DNA of 64,000 bases from Bacteroides fragilis (GTDB lineage Bacteria; Bacteroidota; Bacteroidia; Bacteroidales; Bacteroidaceae). Shown in pieces: positions 53,333-63,300 of this stretch. The DNA lies in assembly GCF_019583405.1 (NCBI RefSeq), contig NZ_SZUU01000010.1, positions 62,001-126,000 of the forward strand, written 5' to 3'. The translations under genes and the position numbers were made by a program. Below the pieces are notes generated by a model that saw nothing but the letters and a program-made list of their open reading frames with translations, had not been told where the DNA came from and searched no databases. Each line of letters opens with the position of its first letter. The first letter of the stretch is position 1.

Positions 53333-53524
53333 ATGAAAAAAGTAGTAGCTTATATTAAAGAATCTTACGACGAACTTGTTCATAAAGTGTCGTGGCCTAC
53401 GTATTCAGAACTAACTAACAGTGCGGTAGTTGTTTTATATGCTTCCCTGCTTATCGCATTGGTAGTGTTCGCGATGGACTTCTGTTTCCAGAATTTTATG
53501 GAAAAAATAATTTATCCACATTAA
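53333..53524 (+). CDS. secE: Preprotein translocase subunit SecE
   Basis: A 63-residue inner-membrane protein from ATG 53333 (MKKVVAYIKESYDELVHKVSWPTYSEL). It has the amphipathic KVSWPTxxEL motif and one membrane helix (about 32-55), the minimal SecE form that clamps SecY. The frame's upstream extension lies in tRNA-Trp. nusG follows 16 bp later, the classical order. Confidence 0.97.
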   Translation: MKKVVAYIKESYDELVHKVSWPTYSELTNSAVVVLYASLLIALVVFAMDFCFQNFMEKIIYPH

Positions 53525-53540
53525 AGAGAGAGGAATTACG

Positions 53541-54083
53541 ATGTCTGAGATTGAAAAGAAATGGTACGTTTTGCGTGCTATTAGCGGAAAAGAAGCTAAG
53601 GTGAAAGAGTATCTTGAAGCTGATATTAAAAACAGCGACCTTGGTGAATATGTGTCTCAGGTATTGATTCCTACCGAAAAGGTATATCAGGTTCGCAATG
53701 GTAAAAAAATTGTGAAAGAAAGAAGTTATCTTCCTGGTTACGTTTTGGTGGAGGCTGCTTTGGTTGGTGAGGTTTCTCACCATCTGAGAAATACTCCTAA
53801 TGTGATAGGTTTCTTGGGAGGTTCGGATAAACCGGTTCCCCTCAGACAGTCGGAAGTGAATCGTATACTTGGTACAGTGGATGAACTGCAAGAAACGGGT
53901 GAAGACTTAAATGTTCCGTATATTGTAGGCGAAACTGTAAAGGTTACTTTTGGTCCTTTTAGCGGATTCAGTGGTATCATTGAAGAAGTCAATAGTGAAA
54001 AGAAGAAACTGAAGGTCATGGTAAAGATATTCGGGCGCAAGACACCGCTTGAATTAGGCTTTATGCAAGTGGAAAAGGAATAA
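53541..54083 (+). CDS. nusG: Transcription termination/antitermination protein NusG
   Basis: A 180-residue protein. The NGN domain (about 5-115) begins KKWYVLRAISGKEAKVKEYLE and includes YLPGYVLVEA; the KOW motif (about 125-175) has VGETVKVTFGPFSGFSGIIEEVN. It rides on RNA polymerase and couples it to Rho or the ribosome. It sits between secE and rplK in the usual order. A short AGAGGAATT precedes the ATG. Confidence 0.97.
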   Translation: MSEIEKKWYVLRAISGKEAKVKEYLEADIKNSDLGEYVSQVLIPTEKVYQVRNGKKIVKERSYLPGYVLVEAALVGEVSHHLRNTPNVIGFLGGSDKPVPLRQSEVNRILGTVDELQETGEDLNVPYIVGETVKVTFGPFSGFSGIIEEVNSEKKKLKVMVKIFGRKTPLELGFMQVEKE

Positions 54084-54143
54084 CGCAGAATTGTTACGCT
54101 GTAGTTGTCCTTCGTTTAATGTTATATATAAATTAATAAAAAA

Positions 54144-54587
54144 ATGGCTAAAGAAGTTGCTGGACTAATCAAATTACAGATTAAAGGAGGCGCGGCAAAC
54201 CCATCACCTCCCGTTGGACCTGCATTAGGTTCTAAGGGAATCAATATCATGGAGTTTTGCAAGCAATTCAACGCCAGAACCCAAGACAAAGCAGGTAAGA
54301 TTTTACCTGTTATCATTACTTACTACGCAGATAAGTCTTTCGATTTTGTAATCAAGACTCCTCCCGTTGCCATTCAGTTGCTTGAAGTGGCTAAGGTAAA
54401 GAGTGGTTCTGCTGAGCCTAACCGTAAGAAAGTTGCCGAGATTACTTGGGAACAGGTCCGTACGATTGCTCAGGACAAAATGGTTGACTTGAACTGTTTT
54501 ACTGTGGAAGCTGCCATGAGAATGGTTGCAGGTACAGCTAGAAGTATGGGTATCGCTGTAAAAGGGGAGTTCCCGGTTAATAATTAA
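54144..54587 (+). CDS. rplK: Large ribosomal subunit protein uL11
   Basis: A 147-residue protein that binds the GTPase centre of 23S rRNA. The start AKEVAGLIKLQIKGGAANPSPPVGPALG is typical, and the C-terminal rRNA-binding part contains DLNCFTVEAAMRMVAGTARSMGI. It is 60 bp after nusG and 15 bp before rplA. Confidence 0.98.
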   Translation: MAKEVAGLIKLQIKGGAANPSPPVGPALGSKGINIMEFCKQFNARTQDKAGKILPVIITYYADKSFDFVIKTPPVAIQLLEVAKVKSGSAEPNRKKVAEITWEQVRTIAQDKMVDLNCFTVEAAMRMVAGTARSMGIAVKGEFPVNN

Positions 54588-54602
54588 TAAACTTCAATTG
54601 TA

Positions 54603-55301
54603 ATGGGTAAACTGACAAAAAATCAAAAGTTAGCTGCAGGAAAAATTGAAGCAGGGAAAGCATACTCACTGAAAGAAGCTGCATCTTTGGTAAAGGAAAT
54701 CACTTTTACTAAGTTTGATGCTTCATTAGATATTGATGTACGTTTAGGTGTTGATCCACGTAAAGCAAACCAAATGGTGAGAGGTGTCGTTTCACTTCCT
54801 CACGGTACTGGAAAGCAAGTACGTGTGTTGGTGCTTTGTACACCGGATGCTGAAGCTGCTGCAAAAGAAGCTGGTGCTGACTATGTTGGTCTTGACGAAT
54901 ATATTGAAAAGATCAAAGGTGGATGGACTGATATTGATGTGATTATCACTATGCCATCTATCATGGGTAAAATTGGTGCACTCGGTCGTGTGCTCGGTCC
55001 TCGCGGATTGATGCCAAATCCGAAGAGTGGTACCGTAACTATGGATGTTGCTAAAGCTGTAAGAGAAGTAAAACAAGGCAAGATCGACTTCAAAGTTGAT
55101 AAGAGCGGTATTGTTCATACTTCAATTGGTAAAGTTTCATTCACTGTAGAGCAGATTCGCGACAATGCAAAAGAATTCATCTCTACATTGAATAAGTTGA
55201 AACCGACTGCAGCCAAGGGTACATATATTAAGAGTATTTATCTTTCTAGTACAATGAGTGCGGGTATCAAAATTGACCCGAAATCAGTAGAGGAAATCTA
55301 A
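54603..55301 (+). CDS. rplA: Large ribosomal subunit protein uL1
   Basis: A 232-residue L1-stalk protein. Segments FDASLDIDVRLGVDPRKANQMVRGVVSLPHGTGK, IGALGRVLGPRGLMPNPKSGTVT and IKSIYLSSTMSAGIKID are the family marks. In many bacteria L1 represses its own operon by binding the rplK leader; no such site was recognised here. 15 bp to rplJ. Confidence 0.98.
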   Translation: MGKLTKNQKLAAGKIEAGKAYSLKEAASLVKEITFTKFDASLDIDVRLGVDPRKANQMVRGVVSLPHGTGKQVRVLVLCTPDAEAAAKEAGADYVGLDEYIEKIKGGWTDIDVIITMPSIMGKIGALGRVLGPRGLMPNPKSGTVTMDVAKAVREVKQGKIDFKVDKSGIVHTSIGKVSFTVEQIRDNAKEFISTLNKLKPTAAKGTYIKSIYLSSTMSAGIKIDPKSVEEI

Positions 55302-55316
55302 TAAAACAGAGTAACA

Positions 55317-55829
55317 ATGAGAAAGGAAGATAAAAATACGATTATTGAGCAGATTGCTGCTACAGTACAGGAATATGGTCACTTCTATTTGGTAGATACA
55401 ACAGCTATGAACGCTGCTGCAACAAGTGAATTGAGAAGAGCTTGTTTCAAGGCTGACATCAAATTGATGGTAGTTAAGAATACACTGCTTCACAAAGCAC
55501 TTGAAAGCATTGAAGGTGATTTTTCTCCTCTTTATGATTCTTTGAAAGGTACAACAGCTGTAATGTTTTGCAACGTTGCAAACGCACCTGCTAAACTGAT
55601 TAAGGATAAATCTAAAGACGGTATTCCGGGACTGAAAGCTGCATACGCAGAAGAAAGCTTCTATGTTGGTGCTGACCAGTTGGATGCTCTCGTAGCTATT
55701 AAGAGTAAAAATGAAGTTATTGCCGATATCGTTGCTCTGTTGCAATCACCGGCTAAGAATGTTATTTCTGCTCTTCAATCAGGTGGCAACACCCTTCACG
55801 GAGTTCTCAAAACTCTTGGTGAAAGATAA
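55317..55829 (+). CDS. rplJ: Large ribosomal subunit protein uL10
   Basis: A 170-residue base of the L7/L12 stalk. The N-terminal rRNA-binding part (MRKEDKNTIIEQIAATVQEYGHFYLVDTTAMNAA) and the C-terminal helix that holds L12 dimers (LQSPAKNVISALQSGGNTLHGVLKTLGER) are complete. Only 15 bp separate it from rplA, so there is no room for an E. coli-like L10 leader here. Confidence 0.97.
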   Translation: MRKEDKNTIIEQIAATVQEYGHFYLVDTTAMNAAATSELRRACFKADIKLMVVKNTLLHKALESIEGDFSPLYDSLKGTTAVMFCNVANAPAKLIKDKSKDGIPGLKAAYAEESFYVGADQLDALVAIKSKNEVIADIVALLQSPAKNVISALQSGGNTLHGVLKTLGER

Positions 55830-55877
55830 TTATAACACATTTTATTTAGTAAATTAAACATTAAAATCATACAAAAA

Positions 55878-56252
55878 ATGGCAGATTTGAAAGCTTTTGC
55901 AGAACAATTAGTTAACTTGACAGTAAAAGAAGTTAATGAACTTGCAACTATCCTTAAAGAAGAATATGGTATTGAACCTGCTGCTGCAGCTGTAGCTGTT
56001 GCTGCTGGTCCTGCAGCTGGTGCTGCTGCCGCAGAAGAAAAATCTTCTTTCGACGTAGTATTGAAGAGCGCTGGTGCAGCTAAACTTCAGGTTGTTAAGG
56101 CCGTTAAAGAAGCTTGTGGTCTTGGCTTGAAAGAAGCTAAGGACATGGTAGACGGTGCTCCTAGTGTAGTAAAAGAAGGTTTGGCTAAAGACGAAGCAGA
56201 ATCATTGAAGAAAACATTGGAAGAAGCTGGAGCTGAAGTTGAACTTAAATAA
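55878..56252 (+). CDS. rplL: Large ribosomal subunit protein bL12 (L7/L12)
   Basis: A 124-residue acidic stalk protein: N-terminal dimer domain (about 1-35), Ala-rich hinge (about 36-55) and C-terminal factor-binding domain with [38 protein letters not shown]. It is followed by a hairpin before rpoB. Confidence 0.98.
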
Positions 56253-56277
56253 CATTAGCCTGGTTATCAGGTAATTC

Positions 56278-56316
56278 GGTTAAGAATCCTTCACAAGAGG
56301 ATTCTTAACCTTTTTG
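56278..56316 (+). terminator. Attenuator-like terminator between rplL and rpoB
   Basis: GGTTAAGAATCCT (56278-56290) pairs with AGGATTCTTAACC (56298-56310), a perfect 12-13 bp stem, followed by TTTTTG. Partial readthrough would set the ratio of ribosomal protein to polymerase mRNA, as in other bacteria. Confidence 0.85.
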
Positions 56317-56356
56317 TGTATATATTTAAAATTAAGTTCTCCAAATTCATTGACAG

Positions 56357-59300
56357 ATGTCTTCAAATACTGTAAATCAAAGAGTTAATTTTGCTTCGAC
56401 TAAGAATCCGCTTGAATATCCGGATTTCCTGGAAGTACAATTGAAGTCATTCCAAGACTTTCTACAACTAGATACCCCACCTGAGAAGCGTAAAAAAGAG
56501 GGATTGTATAAAGTATTTGCCGAAAACTTCCCAATTGCCGACACAAGAAACAATTTTGTTCTTGAGTTTCTGGACTATTATATTGATCCGCCGCGCTATA
56601 CCATTGATGATTGTATAGAGCGTGGGCTCACATATAGTGTTCCATTGAAAGCGAAACTCAAGCTTTACTGTACAGACCCCGATCATGAGGATTTCGATAC
56701 AGTGATTCAAGATGTGTTCCTTGGTCCTATACCTTACATGACTGACAAGGCAACTTTTGTCATCAATGGTGCTGAGCGTGTCGTTGTGTCGCAGCTTCAC
56801 CGTTCTCCAGGCGTATTCTTCGGTCAGAGTGTACATGCCAATGGTACAAAATTGTATTCGGCCCGTATCATCCCGTTTAAGGGGTCATGGATTGAGTTTG
56901 CTACCGACATCAACAACGTGATGTATGCTTATATTGATCGTAAGAAGAAATTGCCTGTTACTACGCTGTTAAGAGCTATCGGCTTTGAGAATGACAAGGA
57001 CATTCTTGAGATCTTCAACTTGGCTGAAGATGTGAAGGTTAATAAGACTAATCTCAAGAAGGTAGTAGGTCGTAAATTGGCTGCGCGTGTCTTGAAAACC
57101 TGGATTGAAGATTTCGTTGATGAAGATACTGGTGAAGTTGTTTCTATCGAACGCAATGAAGTTATTATCGATCGTGAAACAGTAATAGAACCAGAGCATG
57201 TAGATGAAATAATTGACTCGGGCGTTCAGAACATCCTTATTCACAAGGAAGAGCCGAACCAGTCCGACTACTCTATTATATACAATACCCTTCAGAAAGA
57301 CCCGAGTAACTCGGAAAAGGAAGCTGTGCTTTATATCTACCGTCAGTTGCGTAATGCAGATCCTGCTGATGATGCCAGTGCCCGTGAGGTTATCAATAAT
57401 CTGTTCTTCTCTGAAAAACGGTATGACCTTGGTGATGTAGGTCGTTACAGAATCAACAAGAAGTTGAACCTGACGACAGACATGGACGTACGTGTCCTCA
57501 CTAAAGAAGATATTATCGAGATCATTAAATATCTGATTGAGCTGATTAACTCAAAGGCAGATGTGGATGATATCGACCACTTGAGCAACCGTCGCGTACG
57601 TACTGTAGGCGAACAATTGTCCAATCAGTTCGCTGTTGGTCTGGCACGTATGTCACGCACGATCCGCGAGCGAATGAACGTTCGTGACAACGAGGTGTTT
57701 ACTCCGATTGATCTGATCAATGCGAAGACTATTTCTTCTGTGATCAATTCATTCTTCGGAACTAACGCATTGTCGCAGTTCATGGACCAGACAAACCCGT
57801 TGGCTGAAATCACTCACAAACGTCGTATGTCTGCTCTTGGTCCTGGTGGTTTGTCTCGTGAACGTGCCGGATTTGAGGTTCGTGACGTTCACTATACACA
57901 CTACGGACGCCTTTGCCCGATTGAGACACCAGAAGGCCCGAATATCGGTTTGATTTCGTCACTTTGTGTGTTTGCCAAGATCAATGACCTTGGTTTCATT
58001 GAGACTCCTTACCGTAAAGTAGATAATGGTAAAGTGGATCTTTCAGAGAACGGACTTGTTTACTTGACAGCTGAAGAAGAAGAAGCTAAGATCATCGCAC
58101 AAGGTAATGCTCCGCTGAATGATGACGGAACATTTATCCGTAATAAGGTTAAGTCTCGTCAGGATGCCGATTATCCGGTTGTAGAACCTTCAGAAGTAGA
58201 GTTGATGGATGTTGCTCCTCAGCAGATTGCATCTATCGCTGCATCTTTGATTCCGTTCCTTGAACATGATGACGCTAACCGTGCGTTGATGGGATCGAAC
58301 ATGATGCGCCAGGCAGTCCCTTTGTTAAGAAGCGAAGCTCCAATTGTAGGTACAGGTATTGAACGCCAGCTGGTGCGTGATTCACGTACTCAGATTGCTG
58401 CCGAAGGTGATGGAGTGATTGATTTTGTAGATGCTACTACTATTCGTATTCTATACGATCGTACAGAAGATGAAGAATTTGTAAGTTTTGAGCCGGCATT
58501 AAAAGAATATAGAATACCGAAGTTCCGTAAAACGAACCAGAATATGACAATCGACCTTTGCCCAACTTGCAATAAAGGTGATCGTGTGACGAAAGGTCAG
58601 ATTCTGACAGAAGGTTATTCTACCGAAAATGGAGAACTCGCTTTGGGTAAGAACCTGTTGGTTGCTTACATGCCTTGGAAAGGTTATAATTACGAGGATG
58701 CTATCGTGCTGAACGAACGTGTGGTTCGTGAAGACTTGCTGACTTCAGTGCACGTAGAAGAGTATTCACTCGAAGTTCGTGAAACCAAGCGAGGAATGGA
58801 AGAGTTGACTTCTGATATTCCTAACGTAAGTGAGGAAGCCACTAAGGATTTGGACGAGAATGGTATCGTACGTGTCGGTGCACGTATTCAGCCGGGGGAT
58901 ATATTGATCGGTAAGATCACACCGAAAGGTGAATCTGATCCTTCTCCGGAAGAAAAATTGCTTCGTGCCATCTTTGGTGATAAAGCCGGTGATGTGAAAG
59001 ATGCTTCTTTGAAAGCATCTCCTTCTCTGAAGGGGGTAATTATTGATAAGAAATTGTTCTCACGTGTCATCAAGAACCGTAGCTCTAAGTTGGCTGATAA
59101 GGCATTGCTTCCGAAGATAGACGATGAATTTGAGTCTAAAGTAGCTGACTTGAAACGTATCTTGGTAAAGAAATTGATGGTATTGACAGAAGGAAAGGTA
59201 TCTCAGGGCGTGAAAGATTACTTGGGAGCTGAAGTCATAGCTAAAGGCTCTAAGTTTAATGCTTCTGACTTCGATTCACTTGATTTCACAGCGATTCAGC

Positions 59301-60169
59301 TGAGCGACTGGACCAATGATGATCATGCGAATGGTATGATTCGTGACTTGATCCTGAACTTTATCAAGAAGTACAAAGAACTTGATGCTGAACTGAAGCG
59401 TAAAAAGTTCGCTATTACAATCGGTGATGAACTGCCTGCAGGTATCATTCAGATGGCGAAAGTATATATTGCTAAAAAACGTAAGATTGGTGTAGGTGAT
59501 AAGATGGCCGGACGTCACGGTAATAAAGGTATTGTGTCACGTGTTGTTCGTCAAGAAGACATGCCGTTCCTTGAAGATGGAACTCCGGTAGACATTGTAT
59601 TGAACCCGTTGGGTGTGCCTTCTCGTATGAATATCGGTCAGATTTTTGAGGCTGTTCTCGGACGTGCCGGAAAGAATTTGGGTGTGAAGTTCGCTACGCC
59701 GATTTTTGACGGTGCAACTTTGGATGACTTGAACGAGTGGACAGACAAAGCCGGTCTACCACGCTATTGCAAAACTTATCTTTGTGATGGTGGTACAGGC
59801 GAACGCTTTGACCAACCAGCAACCGTAGGTGTTACCTATATGTTGAAACTCGGTCACATGGTTGAAGACAAGATGCACGCACGTTCTATCGGACCATACT
59901 CATTGATTACTCAGCAACCTCTTGGTGGTAAAGCTCAGTTTGGTGGTCAGCGTTTCGGAGAGATGGAGGTTTGGGCACTCGAAGGTTTCGGTGCATCGCA
60001 TATTCTCCAGGAGATTCTGACAATCAAGTCGGACGACGTTGTTGGACGTTCTAAGGCTTACGAGGCCATTGTAAAGGGCGAACCCATGCCACAGCCGGGT
60101 ATTCCGGAATCTCTGAACGTGTTGTTGCACGAATTAAGAGGATTGGGCCTGAGCATCAATTTGGAATAA
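56357..60169 (+). CDS. rpoB: RNA polymerase beta subunit
   Basis: A 1270-residue catalytic subunit. It runs from MSSNTVNQRVNFASTKNPLEYPDFL to GLGLSINLE at the usual length for Bacteroidetes. The rifampicin region includes FFGTNALSQFMDQTNPLAEITHKRRMSALGPGGL. Other blocks are KMAGRHGNKGIVSRV and the C-terminal GGQRFGEMEVWALEGFGASHILQEILTIKSDD. The rifampicin-site residues seen (SQFMDQ, THKRRMSALGP) look wild type. It is downstream of a hairpin and separated from rpoC by a repeat-bearing 146-bp gap. Confidence 0.99.
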   Translation: MSSNTVNQRVNFASTKNPLEYPDFLEVQLKSFQDFLQLDTPPEKRKKEGLYKVFAENFPIADTRNNFVLEFLDYYIDPPRYTIDDCIERGLTYSVPLKAKLKLYCTDPDHEDFDTVIQDVFLGPIPYMTDKATFVINGAERVVVSQLHRSPGVFFGQSVHANGTKLYSARIIPFKGSWIEFATDINNVMYAYIDRKKKLPVTTLLRAIGFENDKDILEIFNLAEDVKVNKTNLKKVVGRKLAARVLKTWIEDFVDEDTGEVVSIERNEVIIDRETVIEPEHVDEIIDSGVQNILIHKEEPNQSDYSIIYNTLQKDPSNSEKEAVLYIYRQLRNADPADDASAREVINNLFFSEKRYDLGDVGRYRINKKLNLTTDMDVRVLTKEDIIEIIKYLIELINSKADVDDIDHLSNRRVRTVGEQLSNQFAVGLARMSRTIRERMNVRDNEVFTPIDLINAKTISSVINSFFGTNALSQFMDQTNPLAEITHKRRMSALGPGGLSRERAGFEVRDVHYTHYGRLCPIETPEGPNIGLISSLCVFAKINDLGFIETPYRKVDNGKVDLSENGLVYLTAEEEEAKIIAQGNAPLNDDGTFIRNKVKSRQDADYPVVEPSEVELMDVAPQQIASIAASLIPFLEHDDANRALMGSNMMRQAVPLLRSEAPIVGTGIERQLVRDSRTQIAAEGDGVIDFVDATTIRILYDRTEDEEFVSFEPALKEYRIPKFRKTNQNMTIDLCPTCNKGDRVTKGQILTEGYSTENGELALGKNLLVAYMPWKGYNYEDAIVLNERVVREDLLTSVHVEEYSLEVRETKRGMEELTSDIPNVSEEATKDLDENGIVRVGARIQPGDILIGKITPKGESDPSPEEKLLRAIFGDKAGDVKDASLKASPSLKGVIIDKKLFSRVIKNRSSKLADKALLPKIDDEFESKVADLKRILVKKLMVLTEGKVSQGVKDYLGAEVIAKGSKFNASDFDSLDFTAIQLSDWTNDDHANGMIRDLILNFIKKYKELDAELKRKKFAITIGDELPAGIIQMAKVYIAKKRKIGVGDKMAGRHGNKGIVSRVVRQEDMPFLEDGTPVDIVLNPLGVPSRMNIGQIFEAVLGRAGKNLGVKFATPIFDGATLDDLNEWTDKAGLPRYCKTYLCDGGTGERFDQPATVGVTYMLKLGHMVEDKMHARSIGPYSLITQQPLGGKAQFGGQRFGEMEVWALEGFGASHILQEILTIKSDDVVGRSKAYEAIVKGEPMPQPGIPESLNVLLHELRGLGLSINLE

Positions 60170-60174
60170 TGAAC

Positions 60175-60300
60175 TAATGTGCCAATATGCCAATGTATCG
60201 ATCAAGGTACATTGGCTGTGGCATTTCATAATTAGCATATTTTCTTATTGGCACATTGGCATCAGCCAATCGGCACATTATTTAGTTAATTAGCATATTA
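60175..60300 (+). repeat. GCCAAT/ATTGGC repeat-rich spacer between rpoB and rpoC
   Basis: The 146-bp spacer has GCCAATATGCCAATGTA (60181-60197) facing TACATTGGCTGTGGC (60208-60222), then ATTGGCACATTGGCATCAGC near 60248-60267 and a final CCAATCGGCACATT. The string AATTAGCATATT occurs twice (about 60230 and 60288). It can fold into two hairpins. Spacers this long between rpoB and rpoC are not the norm, and the GGCACATTGGCA theme is a recognisable Bacteroides intergenic style. Confidence 0.7.
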
Positions 60301-60315
60301 TATAATTATAAAAGT

Positions 60316-63300
60316 ATGGCTTTTAGAAAAGAAAATAAGATCAAGAGCAATTTCTCGAAAATCTCTATCGGTTTGGCTTCTCCGGAAGAAATCCTTGAGA
60401 ATTCGAGTGGTGAAGTATTAAAGCCTGAAACCATCAACTATCGTACATACAAACCTGAGCGTGACGGTTTGTTCTGCGAGCGTATCTTCGGCCCGATCAA
60501 AGACTACGAATGCCATTGCGGTAAATATAAACGCATCCGTTATAAAGGTATTGTCTGCGACCGTTGTGGTGTAGAAGTTACTGAAAAGAAAGTACGTCGC
60601 GAACGTATGGGACATATCCAGCTTGTCGTGCCTGTAGCTCACATCTGGTATTTCCGTTCGCTGCCTAATAAGATCGGTTATTTGTTGGGACTACCCACCA
60701 AGAAACTCGATTCTATCATTTACTACGAACGTTATGTTGTCATTCAGCCGGGTGTGAAAGCTGAAGACGGTATCGCCGAATTTGATCTGTTGTCAGAAGA
60801 AGAATACTTGGATATTCTTGATACTCTTCCTAAAGATAATCAGTATCTGGAAGATACAGACCCCAACAAGTTTATTGCTAAAATGGGAGCCGAAGCGATC
60901 TATGATCTGCTTGCCCGTCTCGATCTTGATGCATTATCCTATGAGTTGCGTCACCGTGCCGGAAATGATGCTTCGCAACAGCGTAAGAATGAGGCTTTGA
61001 AGCGTCTTCAGGTGGTAGAATCATTCCGTGCATCACGTGGACGTAATAAGCCGGAATGGATGATCGTACGTATTGTACCAGTAATTCCGCCCGAACTTCG
61101 TCCGTTGGTTCCGTTGGATGGGGGGCGTTTCGCTACATCCGATTTGAACGACCTTTATCGTCGTGTGATTATCCGTAACAATCGTTTGAAACGATTGATT
61201 GAAATTAAGGCTCCCGAAGTGATTCTCCGTAATGAGAAACGTATGCTTCAGGAATCTGTCGATTCACTGTTTGATAACTCACGTAAATCCAGTGCTGTTA
61301 AGACTGATGCCAACCGTCCGTTGAAATCTTTGTCCGACAGCCTGAAAGGTAAGCAAGGACGTTTCCGTCAAAACTTGCTGGGTAAGCGTGTTGACTATTC
61401 GGCCCGTTCGGTAATTGTTGTTGGTCCGGAGTTGAGAATGCACGAATGCGGTATCCCTAAATTGATGGCTGCTGAGTTATACAAGCCATTCATTATCCGT
61501 AAGTTGATTGAGCGTGGTATCGTAAAGACCGTGAAGTCTGCTAAGAAAATTGTGGATCGTAAGGAACCAGTGATCTGGGATATTCTTGAACATGTAATGA
61601 AGGGTCATCCGGTATTGTTGAACCGTGCTCCGACGCTTCACCGTCTCGGTATTCAGGCTTTCCAGCCTAAGATGATCGAAGGTAAAGCTATCCAATTGCA
61701 CCCGTTGGCATGTACAGCGTTCAATGCCGACTTTGATGGTGACCAGATGGCTGTTCACTTGCCTTTGAGCAACGAGGCAGTACTTGAAGCACAAATGTTG
61801 ATGCTGGCTTCTCACAATATTCTGAATCCTGCAAATGGTGCTCCTATTACCGTTCCTTCACAGGATATGGTGCTTGGTTTGTACTATATCACCAAACTCC
61901 GTAAAGGTGCAAAAGGTGAGGGACTCACATTCTATGGACCCGAAGAAGCGTTGATAGCTTACAATGAAGGCAAAGTAGATATTCACGCTCCGGTGAAGGT
62001 TATCGTAAAAGACCTTGACGAAAATGGAAATATCGTTGATGTAATGCGTGAGACTTCAGTAGGTCGTGTGATTGTGAACGAGATTGTTCCGCCTGAAGTC
62101 GGATACATCAATACTATTATTTCAAAGAAATCATTGCGTGACATTATTAGTGCTGTAATCAAAGCTTGTGGTGTTGCTCGGACTGCTGACTTCCTTGATG
62201 GAATTAAAAATTTAGGCTACAAGATGGCCTTTCAGGGTGGTCTGTCATTCAACTTGGGTGATATCATTATCCCGAAAGAGAAAGAGACACTCGTTCAGAG
62301 AGGTTATGAAGAGGTAGAGCAGGTGATCAGTAACTATAATATGGGTTTCATCACCAATAATGAACGTTACAACCAGGTAATTGATATCTGGACACATGTT
62401 AACTCTGAATTGTCTAACATTTTGATGAAAACTATTTCTTCAGATGATCAGGGTTTCAACTCTGTGTACATGATGCTTGATTCCGGTGCCCGTGGTTCTA
62501 AAGAGCAGATCCGTCAGCTCTCCGGTATGCGTGGTTTGATGGCAAAACCGCAGAAGGCTGGTGCTGAAGGTGGTCAGATCATCGAGAACCCTATCTTGTC
62601 TAACTTTAAAGAGGGACTTTCTGTGTTGGAGTACTTTATCTCTACTCACGGTGCCCGTAAAGGTTTGGCTGATACCGCTTTGAAGACTGCCGATGCGGGA
62701 TACTTGACTCGTCGTCTGGTAGACGTTTCGCATGATGTGATTATTAATGAAGAAGACTGCGGTACGCTTCGCGGACTGGTTTGTACTGACCTCAAGAACA
62801 ATGACGAAGTTATTGCTACTCTGTACGAACGTATCCTCGGTCGTGTATCCGTACACGATATTATTCATCCTCAGACCGGTGAATTACTGGTTGCTGGTGG
62901 TGAAGAAATTACAGAAGATATCGCCAAGAAGATTCAGGAATCTCCGATTGAAAGTGTCGAGATTCGTTCGGTATTGACTTGCGAATCGAAGAAGGGGGTT
63001 TGTGCGAAGTGCTACGGTCGTAATCTGGCTACGAACCATATGGTTCAGAAAGGTGAAGCTGTCGGTGTAATTGCTGCCCAGTCTATCGGTGAGCCCGGTA
63101 CACAGTTGACGCTGCGTACATTCCATGCCGGTGGTACGGCTGCCAACATCGCAGCGAACGCAAGTATTGTAGCTAAAAATAATGCCCGTTTGGAATTTGA
63201 AGAGCTCCGTACGGTTGATATTGTGGACGAAACTGGTGAGGCTGCCAAAGTGGTAGTAGGTCGTTTGGCTGAGGTTCGTTTTATTGATGTCAATACAGGC

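Noticed and set aside
55302..55316. L10/L12 autoregulatory RNA leader before rplJ
   Set aside because: Only 15 bp separate rplA and rplJ, which is too short for the known structure.
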